NCBI GenBank assembly: GCA_035575515.1
Contig: DATLXU010000100.1
Span: forward strand, 71,668 to 135,667
Source of the DNA: DATLXU01 sp035575515
Lineage (GTDB): Bacteria > Acidobacteriota > Blastocatellia > UBA7656
Direction of reading: 5' to 3'
DNA: 64,000 nucleotides
Below, in pieces: positions 24,446-33,712 of this stretch. Under the pieces are notes generated by a model. It searched no databases and was not told the DNA's origin. It worked only from the letters and a program-made list of their open reading frames with translations. Positions within the stretch are counted from its first letter, which is position 1. Each line of letters begins with the position of its first letter. Both the position numbers and the translations under genes were made by a program.

Positions 24446-25988
24446 TAACAGTCTCTCCCTTCACCGGCAGCGTGATCGTTATGCGAGTTCCTTCGCCTAA
24501 CCGGCTGTCAACCTCGACCGTCCCTTCGTGCTGCTCGACTATCTTCTGGACGAAAGACATACCGAGTCCGAGGCCGCGATTGCTCGTCGTGTAGAACGGC
24601 TCGAAGATGTTCGCCATCTGCTCAGCAGTCATTCCGCGCCCGTTGTCGGCCACTTCGAGCTGAACCGCATTAATATTACTTCTCGTCGTCACAGTCAACT
24701 CGCCGCCTTCGTTCATCGCCTGAATCGAGTTGAGCATAAGATTAATCAGCGTAGAGCGCATCGCCGCTTCGTCAAACAGCGCGCGCGGCAGCTCGTCGCT
24801 CAGATCGAGGTTGACGCGAATCTTTTTTGCAGCGAGTTGCGGCTCAAGAAGCGGCACCGCGCCTTTTACCAACTGGTTAAGGTCCGCCGGGCGGCGCGTG
24901 AGCGCGACCGGGCGCGCGAAGCTCAATATCTTCTCGGTCGTTTCAGACAGTTGATTGATCCCGTCAATTATCTTGTCTATGAGCGCGTTCTCGTTTGGGG
25001 CGAGCTTGTCGCTCACTTTATTCTTCAGGTGAAGCGAATAGAGCTTCAGCCCCGCCAGCGGGTTTCTGACTTCGTGGGCGACCTGCGCAGCCATGCGGCC
25101 AAGCGCAGCAATCTTCTCGTTGTGCGCGAGCCGGTCGCGCATCTGGCGAATGTGCTCAGCGTTGCGCCGCTCTACGGTCAAATCCTTGATGATGCCAAGA
25201 TAGCCCATCAGATTGCCATCCGCCGCGCGAATCGGAGTCATCGTCACCGAAGCGACGAACGTGCCGCCATCCGCGCGGTGCATCTCCATCTCTTCCTGAT
25301 GCCGTCCCGCGATTTCACTTGCGCGCCCGCAATCAAGCAGCGGCCATCTATCAGAACGCGCATCGGCAATTACTATGTCCCTTGCGAAATAACCAGTGGC
25401 TTCGCTGGCATTGTAGCCGAACATCAACTCGGCGCCGCGATTAAACAACGTGAAGCGCCCTTCAATATCAATCGCGACGATGGCGTATTCGGTCGAGCTG
25501 TCAAGGACAGCATTCAGGAAGTTGTGCGCTTCAGCCAACTCGCGCGTGCGCTCGCGGACGGCCACTTCAAGCTCTTCGGCGTGACGCTTGATCTGCTGTT
25601 CGAGCCGCCGTCTTTCGTCTAGGAGCCGTTTTTTTTCAACCGCGTTCGACACGGCGCGTATGAGCGAATCTTTGGTGACGGGCTTCGAGATGAAATCATA
25701 CGCGCCCGCCCGAACTATTTCGGGCAACTGCGAAATGTTAGGCTCGCCCGTTATCATTATCACTGGAATGTATTCGTCGCGGCTGCGAAGTTCCTTCAAA
25801 AGTTCAATGCCGCCCTTTCGAGGCATGATGATGTCGACGACTGCGGCATCAATCTCAGCGGTTTCAAAGATGGCGAGCGCGCTGTCGAAATCGGAAGCTG
25901 TGAGCGGCTCGTAGCCTTCGCGCTTAAGCAGTTCGGCCATCGTCCACCGAATATTCGGCTCGTCGTCGACCAGCAACACTTTCGGCAT
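24411..25988 (-). CDS. Receiver-PAS-histidine kinase (phosphorelay kinase)
   Basis: A 525-residue soluble kinase. An N-terminal receiver (D52 in AVVDIIMPRKGG; Lys in ISKPV), a coiled-coil linker (about 118-155), a PAS domain (about 157-275, FTLFNRGAELMFGYNASEA), the HisKA H305 (QVAHEVRNPLAGL), then the HATPase N box (NLMLNSIQAM), G1 DNGRGM and G2 GLGLGM. No transmembrane segment. The start at 25988 has GGAGG upstream; an upstream in-frame ATG would add 24 residues. It overlaps the next upstream kinase gene by 65 nt and the NtrC gene by 35 nt. The N-terminal receiver suggests it takes phosphate from the membrane kinase next door. Confidence 0.92.
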   Translation of the reverse strand: MPKVLLVDDEPNIRWTMAELLKREGYEPLTASDFDSALAIFETAEIDAAVVDIIMPRKGGIELLKELRSRDEYIPVIMITGEPNISQLPEIVRAGAYDFISKPVTKDSLIRAVSNAVEKKRLLDERRRLEQQIKRHAEELEVAVRERTRELAEAHNFLNAVLDSSTEYAIVAIDIEGRFTLFNRGAELMFGYNASEATGYFARDIVIADARSDRWPLLDCGRASEIAGRHQEEMEMHRADGGTFVASVTMTPIRAADGNLMGYLGIIKDLTVERRNAEHIRQMRDRLAHNEKIAALGRMAAQVAHEVRNPLAGLKLYSLHLKNKVSDKLAPNENALIDKIIDGINQLSETTEKILSFARPVALTRRPADLNQLVKGAVPLLEPQLAAKKIRVNLDLSDELPRALFDEAAMRSTLINLMLNSIQAMNEGGELTVTTRSNINAVQLEVADNGRGMTAEQMANIFEPFYTTSNRGLGLGMSFVQKIVEQHEGTVEVDSRLGEGTRITITLPVKGETVNEASGKGSGGG

Positions 25989-27387
25989 AGTCAGCCTCCC
26001 ACGAACTGTCTGCCGGTAATTCCACTGTAAATCGCGTATAACTGCCCTCCCGGCTGTCAACCATTATCCTTCCGTCGTAATCGCGGATAATTGCAAAGCT
26101 GAGGCTGAGACCAAGCCCCGTTCCTCCGCTGTCGCGTCTGGTTGTAAAAAACGGGTCGAAGATTTTATCCATCTGCTCGCGGGCAATCCCAGTTCCGTTG
26201 TCGTAAAACTCTATGTGAACGACGGGTCTGCCTTCGCGCTCAAGGTTGCGTGCGACTATGCGAAAGACCTTTTCATCCGCGCGCTTCGCTTTCAGCGCAT
26301 GATGCGCGTTGCTGATCATGTTCACAACGACCTGGCGCAGGCGCGACGCATCGGCGAGCACGGCGCGCGTGTCGGCGGCTACATCAATCTCTACCTTGAT
26401 TCCATCTTTTTCAAGTTGCCGCCCGAACAGCGACACCGAGTTTTCGATGACCGGGCCGATGGCGACAAGCGTGCGCATAGGTGGGTCCTGGCGGGCGAAC
26501 GTCAGCAGGTCACGCACAATGTCGGCGATGCGGTCGCCTTCTTCGATTATCCCGTCGAGCATCTTTTTTTGATCATCGCCGAGCGCCGCGCCGTCGTCCT
26601 TGAGCAGCTGAGCGAAGTTGATGATGCAGTTGAGCGGGTTGTTTATCTCGTGCGCGACGCCCGCCGAAAGCTCGCCTATCGAAGCGAGCTTCGATGTTTG
26701 AAATAACTGCCGCTCCATCTCCCGCTTTTCAAGCTCAAGCCGCTTCTCTTCCGTCAGGTCGCGGATGATAAGGATGAACAATCTATCTTTGCCCATAGAG
26801 AGAGCGCTGCAGGATGCAGACAGGATCAAGTTATTTCCCTGCCGATTCTTGATCTTAAGCTCCGCGTCCCTCCACGCCGCAGGCTCAGGCGTTTTGCCAT
26901 CTGCCTGATCGCAATTGAAGACATTCGAGAGCAATCCGTGAGATGAGCGGTCGGCGTCGCTGCGCAATAGATCGCACACATGCGACCCGATCAACGATTG
27001 CTGCATATATCCCAGAATGTCGCTGAACTTCTTGTTCACGTCAATTATGCGATGGTCATCGGCGGCGATTACTCCTATGCCATCGCTCGCGTGCTCGAAC
27101 AGCGCGCGGTAACGCTTTTCGCTGGCCCGCAGCTTCATTTGCTCACGGTTTATAAGCCTGAGCAGCAGCGTCACAACTATGACATCAACCGCCGTTGAGA
27201 TGCCGAAGTGCTCGACCCGCTGCTCTATCAGGTCCTGCAAATGCTTATCGTTCGGGTAGTGTGCTTCAACCCACGCATAAAATGGTCTGCGCAGGAATTG
27301 CTCGTAGCCGAAGATGACGAACCACGTCAGAACAATCGTCAACACGGCGAAGAATAGGACGATTCTTGCGTTGCCGATCTTTTTCAT
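25924..27387 (-). CDS. Membrane histidine kinase with PAS domain
   Basis: A 487-residue sensor kinase. Two transmembrane helices (about 9-28 and 62-78) enclose a short 33-residue external loop. A PAS domain (about 88-210, YRALFEHASDGIGVIAADD), H246 in GVAHEINNPLNCI, N box NMISNAHHAL, G1 DNGTGI and G2 GTGLGLSL follow. The small external loop suggests sensing within the membrane or cytoplasm rather than of a periplasmic ligand. It is the first gene of the three-gene overlapping operon. Its divergent neighbour is an MFS exporter. The ATG at 27387 has only a weak Shine-Dalgarno. Confidence 0.92.
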   Translation of the reverse strand: MKKIGNARIVLFFAVLTIVLTWFVIFGYEQFLRRPFYAWVEAHYPNDKHLQDLIEQRVEHFGISTAVDVIVVTLLLRLINREQMKLRASEKRYRALFEHASDGIGVIAADDHRIIDVNKKFSDILGYMQQSLIGSHVCDLLRSDADRSSHGLLSNVFNCDQADGKTPEPAAWRDAELKIKNRQGNNLILSASCSALSMGKDRLFILIIRDLTEEKRLELEKREMERQLFQTSKLASIGELSAGVAHEINNPLNCIINFAQLLKDDGAALGDDQKKMLDGIIEEGDRIADIVRDLLTFARQDPPMRTLVAIGPVIENSVSLFGRQLEKDGIKVEIDVAADTRAVLADASRLRQVVVNMISNAHHALKAKRADEKVFRIVARNLEREGRPVVHIEFYDNGTGIAREQMDKIFDPFFTTRRDSGGTGLGLSLSFAIIRDYDGRIMVDSREGSYTRFTVELPADSSWEADYAESVAGRRRAEYSVDDGRTA

Positions 27388-27711
27388 TGCTTAATCGCCT
27401 GTGGTCCGTCAGTCCAATCGCATAGCGCCGCCCATCCTCGCATTCTGCCACACGAATGCGGAGCGGGAAGAGAAAATTACGGGAGATCTAACGGAAAATT
27501 GGTTTTCGCTCAGTCAAGAGGTAATCTATGTTGCGCACTCGAGTTTGTCAAGCGATATCGCCCCGCCGCAGCCCAAAAAGAAGAGATTTATTCACAAAGG
27601 TCTTCGTGTATCTCTCTGCAGTCGGCCTGAAAGCCTGCGCTGCGGCTGCCAGCGTCTCAGTTGAAAGAGCCGCTCATTGAAAGGCGGCCCGCGCGCGTTT
27701 AGAATCTCTGA
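27388..27711. other. 324-nt divergent intergenic region
   Basis: Promoter region shared by the kinase operon (minus) and the MFS exporter (plus). It contains a small inverted repeat GCATTC...GAATGC near 27440-27459 and the strong MFS promoter annotated at 27677-27705. An 87-codon frame inside it has no family resemblance and is not annotated. Confidence 0.6.
27677..27705 (+). promoter_or_regulatory. Strong sigma-70 promoter for a leaderless MFS mRNA
   Basis: TTGAAA at 27677-27682, an exact 17-nt spacer and TAGAAT at 27700-27705. The ATG at 27712 is 6 nt after the -10, so transcription would start at the start codon. There is no room for a Shine-Dalgarno. Confidence 0.6.
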
Positions 27712-29040
27712 ATGAGCCGCAACGAAAGCCAGTCCATTGGGTATGTCGAGCTTCTGAAAACAAACCGCGACTTCCGCCGACTCTGGTTTGGGCGCATCAT
27801 CTCGCAGGCGGGCGACTGGTTCAACAGCGTCGCTCTTTTCACTCTGCTCCTGCGATTCACGAGCGCAGGCACGAGCGTCGGCTACATTCTGATAATCAAA
27901 CTGCTGCCGACATTCTTCGTCGGTCCGCTCGCGGGCGTTGTCGCCGACCGTTTCAGCCGCAAGACGATTATGATTGCGACCGATTTGTTCCGCGGCTTCA
28001 TCGTGCTCGGCTTTTTACTGGTCACGCGCGCGGATCAGGTCTGGATCGTTTACGCGCTCACGATTGCCGAAGCAGTGCTTTCTACTTTTTTCGAGCCTGC
28101 CGAATCCGCAGCGGTTCCGAGCATCGTCTCGCGCGACGAGCTGATTTCGGCAAACGCCTTGTCAGGCGCGACCTGGTCCGTGACGCTTGCGGTCGGCGCG
28201 GCGCTAGGCGGGCTTGTGACCGATGCGTTCGGCGTGAGCACAGCGTTCGTCATTGACTCGATTTCATTCTTCATCTCAGCCGCGTTCATCGCAGTCGTGC
28301 GAGTGCCGCGCCTGCCCGCGCGCGAGGCTAAAGCGTTTTCAATCGCCGACGCGACCGGGCTGACAGATTTCATCGAAGGCGCAAGATACTTGAAAGCCAA
28401 CCCGCGAGTGATGGCGCTGCTTCTGGTCAAAAGCGGATGGGGAATGGGCGGCGGCGTGCTGTTGCTTTTGACGATTTTCGGCAAGCAAATCTTCCCGCTA
28501 GGGCGCGACGGCAGCGCGTCAATCGGATTGCTCTACGCGGCACGCGGATTGGGCGCGCTCATCGGACCATTCATCGGGCGGCGCACGACGAGCAACTCGC
28601 CGCGCGCGATGCGCCGCAGCATCACGGTCGCTTTTTTTCTCTCGGCAATTTTTTATTTGCTCTTCGCGCAGTCGCCCGTGCTTGCTATCGCAATTCTTTG
28701 CGTTATGGGGGCGCACGCGGGCGGCAGCATTCAATGGGTATTTTCGACGACGCTATTGCAGATGACTGTTCCGAATCGTTTTCTCGGTCGAGTCTTCGCG
28801 CTTGAGCTTGCGCTCGTTACGCTTGCGATGAGCGCCTCAACTTACGCGACGGGCTGGGGGCTCGACAACAATTTTTTGAGCGCGAGGACTGCGGCGATGA
28901 TGCTCGGATTCGCTTTTGCGATTCCCGGCCTCGTGTGGCTTTCGATTCAATCGTGGCTCGACATAGATGATGAGCGCGCCGATGAAGACTCTCCGATCAT
29001 CAACGCCGAACCTGCGGCTGAAACGTCGTTCCCTGAATAG
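27712..29040 (+). CDS. MFS transporter, EntS-like
   Basis: A 442-residue major facilitator with about 12 hydrophobic segments. The MFS signature between TM2 and TM3 is FVGPLAGVVADRFSRKTIM. It resembles the EntS/MFS_3 exporter branch (siderophore, macrolide or small-molecule efflux), with the N-terminal NRDFRRLWFGRIISQAGDWF typical of that group. The C-terminal tail is acidic and polar. The likely promoter is directly at the start codon. Substrate unknown. It could share regulation with the divergent kinase operon, but this is only positional. A heptamer hairpin starts 4 nt after the stop. Confidence 0.85.
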   Translation: MSRNESQSIGYVELLKTNRDFRRLWFGRIISQAGDWFNSVALFTLLLRFTSAGTSVGYILIIKLLPTFFVGPLAGVVADRFSRKTIMIATDLFRGFIVLGFLLVTRADQVWIVYALTIAEAVLSTFFEPAESAAVPSIVSRDELISANALSGATWSVTLAVGAALGGLVTDAFGVSTAFVIDSISFFISAAFIAVVRVPRLPAREAKAFSIADATGLTDFIEGARYLKANPRVMALLLVKSGWGMGGGVLLLLTIFGKQIFPLGRDGSASIGLLYAARGLGALIGPFIGRRTTSNSPRAMRRSITVAFFLSAIFYLLFAQSPVLAIAILCVMGAHAGGSIQWVFSTTLLQMTVPNRFLGRVFALELALVTLAMSASTYATGWGLDNNFLSARTAAMMLGFAFAIPGLVWLSIQSWLDIDDERADEDSPIINAEPAAETSFPE

Positions 29041-29044
29041 TCTT

Positions 29045-29138
29045 CAGTTTCTAGTTTTTAGTTTTCAGCCCTGAATGATAGATTTTCACCTGGCACTTGA
29101 AATTGAGACTGACAACTGACCACTGGCAACCGGTGACT
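29045..29138. repeat. Heptamer element D (CAGTTTC / CTGACAA units)
   Basis: Left arm about 29045-29068 is CAGTTTC/TAGTTTT/TAGTTTT. Right arm about 29109-29138 is CTGACAA/CTGACCA/CTGGCAA/CCGGTGA. The arms are weakly complementary. The element fills the MFS-purD gap from 4 nt after the stop to 5 nt before the purD ATG. Confidence 0.65.
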
Positions 29139-29143
29139 CAATC

Positions 29144-30415
29144 ATGCGAATCCTTGTAATCGGCTCAGGAGGCCGCGAGCACGCCATCGCGTGGAAGATA
29201 AGTCAAAGCCCGCACGCAACCGAGATTTATTGCGCGCCGGGCAACGCAGGCATGGCTGAAATTGCAACCTGCTTTCCGGCAGACACAAACGATGCGGGCA
29301 GCCTCGCGAACCTTGCTGAATCAATCCATGCAGACCTGACAATCATCGGGCCGGAAGCGCCGCTCGTCTACGGCGTGGCCGACGCGTTCAAGATGCGCGG
29401 CCTCAAGCTTATCGGCCCAGCGCAGATGGCGGCGATGCTCGAAGGCAGCAAGATTTTCGCCAAGCAGTTCATGGCTCGCCATTCAATTCCAACGGCGCAA
29501 TTCACGGCCTGTCATTCGCCTGAGTCTGCGCGGGCCGCGCTCGAACTCGAATACGAATTTCCCGTCGTAGTCAAAGCCGACGGGCTTGCGGCGGGCAAAG
29601 GCGTTCGCATTGCAAATGACGAGAGCGAATTCGACGCGGCGATAAATGCGATGATGGTCGAGCGGGCTTTTGGCGACGCGGGCACGCGCATCGTGCTCGA
29701 AGAGCGCCTCGTCGGGCGCGAGGCGTCGGTCATGGTTTTCACGGATGGGCAAGATTATCGCTTGATCGCACCGGCTCAGGATTACAAGCGCGTATTCGAT
29801 AACGATGAAGGACCGAACACGGGCGGGATGGGATCGTTTTCAACGCCCGGCTTGATTGATGACGCGACGCTTGAGCGAATCACGCGCGAGATAATTGAGC
29901 CGACGATTGAAGGCATGAGCGCGGAAGGAAATCCCTTCAGCGGCGTTCTCTATTGCGGATTGATGCTAACTGAGGCGGGGCCGAAGGTCATCGAGTACAA
30001 CGCGCGATTGGGCGACCCGGAAACACAAGCCGTGCTGATGCGGCTCGACAGCGACCTCGTTGAAATCTTCGATGCGATTGCGAGCGGTCATATAGGCGCG
30101 TGCTCGATCAACTGGAACGCGGATTCATCTGTCTGCGTCGTGGCAGCATCGGGCGGTTATCCCGGCTCATTCGAGAAGGGCAAACCAATCACGGGACTCG
30201 ATGAAGCCGCAGCAGTTGAAGGCGTCGTCGTATTTCACGCGGGAACCATGCGCGACGAACAGGGCAGCTATCTCACTTCGGGCGGGCGCGTGCTTGGCGT
30301 GACGGCGCGAGCCGCTGGCTTGAAAGAAGCTCGCGCGCGAGCTTATGAAGCAATCGCCAAGATCAGTTTTGAGCAGATGCACTACCGGACGGACATCGCT
30401 GCGGTTCAAGCGTAA
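29144..30415 (+). CDS. purD: Phosphoribosylamine-glycine ligase
   Basis: ATP-grasp enzyme of purine biosynthesis (phosphoribosylamine + glycine to GAR). The 423-residue length is canonical. Signatures: N-terminal ILVIGSGGREHAIAWK, the ATP-grasp loop VVKADGLAAGKGVRIA, GPNTGGMGSFSTPG, and YNARLGDPETQAVLMRL. No other purine gene is adjacent. The ATG at 29144 has no Shine-Dalgarno; it directly follows heptamer element D. A perfect 17-bp inverted repeat lies downstream. Assignment is firm. Confidence 0.97.
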   Translation: MRILVIGSGGREHAIAWKISQSPHATEIYCAPGNAGMAEIATCFPADTNDAGSLANLAESIHADLTIIGPEAPLVYGVADAFKMRGLKLIGPAQMAAMLEGSKIFAKQFMARHSIPTAQFTACHSPESARAALELEYEFPVVVKADGLAAGKGVRIANDESEFDAAINAMMVERAFGDAGTRIVLEERLVGREASVMVFTDGQDYRLIAPAQDYKRVFDNDEGPNTGGMGSFSTPGLIDDATLERITREIIEPTIEGMSAEGNPFSGVLYCGLMLTEAGPKVIEYNARLGDPETQAVLMRLDSDLVEIFDAIASGHIGACSINWNADSSVCVVAASGGYPGSFEKGKPITGLDEAAAVEGVVVFHAGTMRDEQGSYLTSGGRVLGVTARAAGLKEARARAYEAIAKISFEQMHYRTDIAAVQA

Positions 30416-30467
30416 AAAGCAAACATCACGGCTGTTCGTCGCAGGGTTTTATGCTATCTATATGCGT

Positions 30468-30553
30468 GGCACACCAAGATTCGGGAGATGAAATTTAGCG
30501 AGCCGCCTGATTGTTGATCTCGTCGCGCCGGTCATACCGAATCTTGGTGTGCC
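30468..30553. repeat. Perfect 17-bp inverted repeat between convergent genes
   Basis: GGCACACCAAGATTCGG at 30468-30484 and its exact reverse complement at 30537-30553, with a 52-nt spacer. It lies between purD and the convergent small gene. It is not heptameric and lacks a T-run; a transcription barrier or a non-autonomous repeat are both possible. Confidence 0.7.
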
Positions 30554-30557
30554 GCCT

Positions 30558-30758
30558 CTATAGCTCGAAGATTATTCCGCACATGTGAAAGCAGGCCATG
30601 TCGGTTCTGACCTTGCCATTGACTTCGACTCTTTGCCCTGACTTCAATCCTTCAAAGAGTTTTCGGTCTGCGTGCAGGCCATAGGTCTTGCCTTCGGACT
30701 TGAGAGTCCAGAAGCCGCCCTCCATGCCCATCCATTGTAATTCACCTGTCAGCATCAT
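30558..30758 (-). CDS. Small OB-fold-like protein, function unknown
   Basis: A 66-67 residue protein starting at ATG 30758 (or 30755), 15 nt after the kinase stop codon on the same strand. The sequence MLTGELQWMGMEGGFWTLKS, then SGQRVEVNGKVRTDM and a short hydrophobic end, looks like a compact beta-barrel of the OB type. Two Cys/His-rich residues (ACFHMCG) near the C-terminus are notable. No signal peptide. The Shine-Dalgarno is weak, so expression may depend on coupling to the kinase gene. A longer in-frame reading to 30995 only antiparallels the kinase C-terminal coding sequence in another frame and is rejected. Confidence 0.55.
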   Translation of the reverse strand: MMLTGELQWMGMEGGFWTLKSEGKTYGLHADRKLFEGLKSGQRVEVNGKVRTDMACFHMCGIIFEL

Positions 30759-30772
30759 AGCGTTTGCATAAT

Positions 30773-33712
30773 TCACGGTTTCGCTTCGTCTCTTATAAGG
30801 ATCGCATCGGTCGTTTCGACGCCGCGCGAGCAGGCGAGATGTTTGCCGTCGCGCGACCAGTCGAAGCTGAACATCTGATCGCTTTTGAATGCAGTCAGTT
30901 GCTTCGGCTCGCCGCCGCTGATGGGTTGGACCCAGAGGTTGGGAATGCCGCTGCGCGAATCCAGGTAGGTGATGGCTTTGCCGTCCGCCGTCCATCGGAA
31001 ATTGACTGACTCGCCTATCGCAGGCGAAATATCAAACATTTTCGTCGGCTGCCCGCCATCGGCGGGTATGATGGCCAGCTTCATCTTCGGATTCGCTTGA
31101 TCGGGTATGTGCAGGCATGCGATTGATTTTCCATCAGGCGAGATGCGCGCCTGCATTGAAAAGTATTCAGTGAGCTTCGCAGGCTCGCCGCCCTCAACCG
31201 GCACTTTCCACAAAACTGATCTTTCAGCGCCCGACAGATGATTGTAGATCACCCACTGACCGTCGCCTGTAAAGACGGGCCAGAAATCAATCCCGCCCGT
31301 TGTCAGTTGCTTCGCGTTGCTGCCATCAATGTTCATGCGCCACAGGTTGAAAGAGCCTGCGTTGCTCCCGCGATTGGAGCAGAAGACTATGTAGCGGCCA
31401 TCGGGCGACACTGCAGGGAGAGTATCAATGGCGGGATCAGAAGTCAGTTGCTTCTGATTCTTGCCATCTGCATCCATTATCCAAATATCGAAGTTGCCGC
31501 TCGCGTCCGACAAATAGACAATCTTTCCGTCGGGCGTCCAGCAGCCTACGACGTTTTTGCCCGACCCCAAAGTGATCTGCTGCGCGCGACCCGCGTCGCT
31601 GCCGGGAAGAATCCAGACGTTTGAAACCGCGTCGGTTTGCAAAGTCACGAGCGCGCCTGTCTCCGCCGACACGCTCACGCCTGCGTAATTCACAAGGTCG
31701 TTGGTTAGCTTTCGCGCCTCGCCGTTCGGATACGCAACCTGCCACAACTGCAATTGAATGCCTCCGATTGATTGCTCTCTTCCGCTTATGACTAAGCCGC
31801 CTGCGTCAGGAAGCCAGGCAAGTCCTGTGATGATACCCCAGCGCGTCGAGCCGATAGTTTTTTCCGTTCCGTCCGCGACTTGCACTTCGATCAACTCGAA
31901 GTGAAAACCGCCCGTGAAGCTCCGCGCCGAACACGCTATCACATCACCATCGGGCGACCAGTCCGCTTCAAGAAAATCGTTCGGGCGCTTGTGAACGACG
32001 AGCTTTTGCTGCTCACCTGTCCCATCAGCGTTTGTGACAATCAACGCGCTCTCCTTCTCTTGCAGGTAGCCGCGCACGAAAGCCATTCGTTTTCCGTCGG
32101 GCGAGAAAGTGACTGCGCTGTCGACATCTTCGATTACTTTTTTCGGCGAGCCGCCGAAGACCTCCACTCGATACAGCGTGAAGATGTTGTTGCCCTTCTC
32201 TGCGCTGACGTAATAGATGTAATTGCTGTCGCGCGAAAACGAGACCCCTTTGTAAACAACATCGGCGCGCGGAATCTTCACTTCGTTGCCCGACGTCGCT
32301 ACGTGCCTGACCCAGAGGCTCTGCTGCCCGTCTTCATTGACTATGTGCGCAACGTACTTGCCATCGGGAGAAATGACCGCGCCCAATGCTCTGCCTGAAT
32401 TTGTCAGCTTTGTAAGCTTCGGGTTTTGAAACCGGCTGGCTTGCCGCGCCTTCTTCTGATCGGCGGTCTGATCTTTCCCTTTTTTCTGAATGACGAAGAA
32501 GTAAAGCATGGTCAAAGCGACTATGGCGATTACGGCGAGCGCGGCTCCGTAGGTGACCCATCGCATCTCGCGGCCCTTCGGCGCAACCACAGCCACCTGG
32601 CCCGAATCGGTTGCAAGCGAGGCTTGCGCGCCTGTTACATTCGCTCCAGACTGCGGTCCAGTGATTGACGGTTGCGACTGTGCCATTGTCGGCTGCGATT
32701 CAGGATAAGCGCCGCTCGGAGTCGGCTGCTGATACATGCCTGAAACTAACGGCTGCGAGTCGTATTCTCTAATCAACTCGCGCAGATCAATCGCCACTTC
32801 TTTGATTGACTGATACCTTTCGTCAGGACTCTTTGCGAGGCACTTGCGAACGATGCGTTGAAGCTCGGCGGGCGCGTTCGGGTTGGCATCTTTTATCGGA
32901 GGAGCTTGCGCATAAACAATCTTGTGCAGCGAATCAATCATCGAATCGCCCGAAAATGGCTTGATGCGCGTCGCCGCTTCGTAGAGGATGCAGCCGAACG
33001 AAAAAATATCGGAGCGCTGGTCGACAGCCTTTCCCTGCACCTGCTCAGGCGACATGTACCCGACCGTGCCCATGACCATGCCGGGCCGCGTTTGATTCAT
33101 CATCGCCGTCGCCGCTTCTTCGAGGCTGTCGCCGGATGCGGGCGCGGCTTCTTTAATCTCGACGAGTTTGGCCAGCCCGAAGTCCAGAATCTTGGCGTAG
33201 CCGTCCTCGCTTATCATTATGTTTTCGGGCTTGAGGTCTCGGTGGACTATTCCTGCGGCGTGAGCCTTCGCCAGCCCATCGGCGACTTGCGCGAGGTATT
33301 CGAGCGATTTCTTCAACTCGACGCGCTCGCGATGAATCTTCGCGTGAAGCGTTTCGCCTTCGACGAACTCCATCGCGATGTAGTGAATCGAGCCTGCGCC
33401 GTTTGACGAGGCTGGCTGTGTGCTTTCTTTATCGCTTGACTGCTCAGAGACAGTTATTTCACTGGCGGCGACCTGGCCTATCTCGTAAATAGCGACTATG
33501 TGCGGGTGATTGAGCGCCGAAGCGGATTTTGCTTCCTGAATGAATCGCCGCACGCGGTCGGGGTCCGCGACCAGATCAGCAGGCAGTATCTTCAAAGCGA
33601 CCGCGCGATCAAGCCGCGTGTCGTGCGCCTTATAGACTTCGCCCATGCCGCCTGCGCCGAGCAGCGATACAACTTTATAATGATTGATAAGTGTGCCTGT
33701 TGTAAAAGCCAT
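30773..33712 (-). CDS. PknB-type Ser/Thr protein kinase with C-terminal TolB-like propeller
   Basis: A 979-residue receptor-like kinase. The kinase domain (about 12-300) has the glycine loop GAGGMGEVY, catalytic HRDLKPEN, DFG in ILDFGLAK and APE-like MSPEQV. A Pro/Gln-rich juxtamembrane linker is followed by one transmembrane helix (about 390-410, AVIAIVALTMLYFFVI). The external part carries WD40/TolB-like repeats with the pattern FSPDGKRMAFV, WSPDGDVIACS, VSPDGRYIVFCS. These kinases are abundant in Acidobacteria. All key catalytic residues are present. The small gene at 30558 probably shares its transcript. Ligand and substrates unknown. Confidence 0.93.
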   Translation of the reverse strand: MAFTTGTLINHYKVVSLLGAGGMGEVYKAHDTRLDRAVALKILPADLVADPDRVRRFIQEAKSASALNHPHIVAIYEIGQVAASEITVSEQSSDKESTQPASSNGAGSIHYIAMEFVEGETLHAKIHRERVELKKSLEYLAQVADGLAKAHAAGIVHRDLKPENIMISEDGYAKILDFGLAKLVEIKEAAPASGDSLEEAATAMMNQTRPGMVMGTVGYMSPEQVQGKAVDQRSDIFSFGCILYEAATRIKPFSGDSMIDSLHKIVYAQAPPIKDANPNAPAELQRIVRKCLAKSPDERYQSIKEVAIDLRELIREYDSQPLVSGMYQQPTPSGAYPESQPTMAQSQPSITGPQSGANVTGAQASLATDSGQVAVVAPKGREMRWVTYGAALAVIAIVALTMLYFFVIQKKGKDQTADQKKARQASRFQNPKLTKLTNSGRALGAVISPDGKYVAHIVNEDGQQSLWVRHVATSGNEVKIPRADVVYKGVSFSRDSNYIYYVSAEKGNNIFTLYRVEVFGGSPKKVIEDVDSAVTFSPDGKRMAFVRGYLQEKESALIVTNADGTGEQQKLVVHKRPNDFLEADWSPDGDVIACSARSFTGGFHFELIEVQVADGTEKTIGSTRWGIITGLAWLPDAGGLVISGREQSIGGIQLQLWQVAYPNGEARKLTNDLVNYAGVSVSAETGALVTLQTDAVSNVWILPGSDAGRAQQITLGSGKNVVGCWTPDGKIVYLSDASGNFDIWIMDADGKNQKQLTSDPAIDTLPAVSPDGRYIVFCSNRGSNAGSFNLWRMNIDGSNAKQLTTGGIDFWPVFTGDGQWVIYNHLSGAERSVLWKVPVEGGEPAKLTEYFSMQARISPDGKSIACLHIPDQANPKMKLAIIPADGGQPTKMFDISPAIGESVNFRWTADGKAITYLDSRSGIPNLWVQPISGGEPKQLTAFKSDQMFSFDWSRDGKHLACSRGVETTDAILIRDEAKP

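Noticed and set aside
27401..27664. An 87-codon frame between the kinase and MFS genes
   Set aside because: It shows no domain, lies over the divergent promoters and lacks a Shine-Dalgarno.
30759..30995. Upstream extension of the small OB-like protein
   Set aside because: The extension is another frame of the kinase C-terminal coding sequence; only the part after the kinase stop is plausible.
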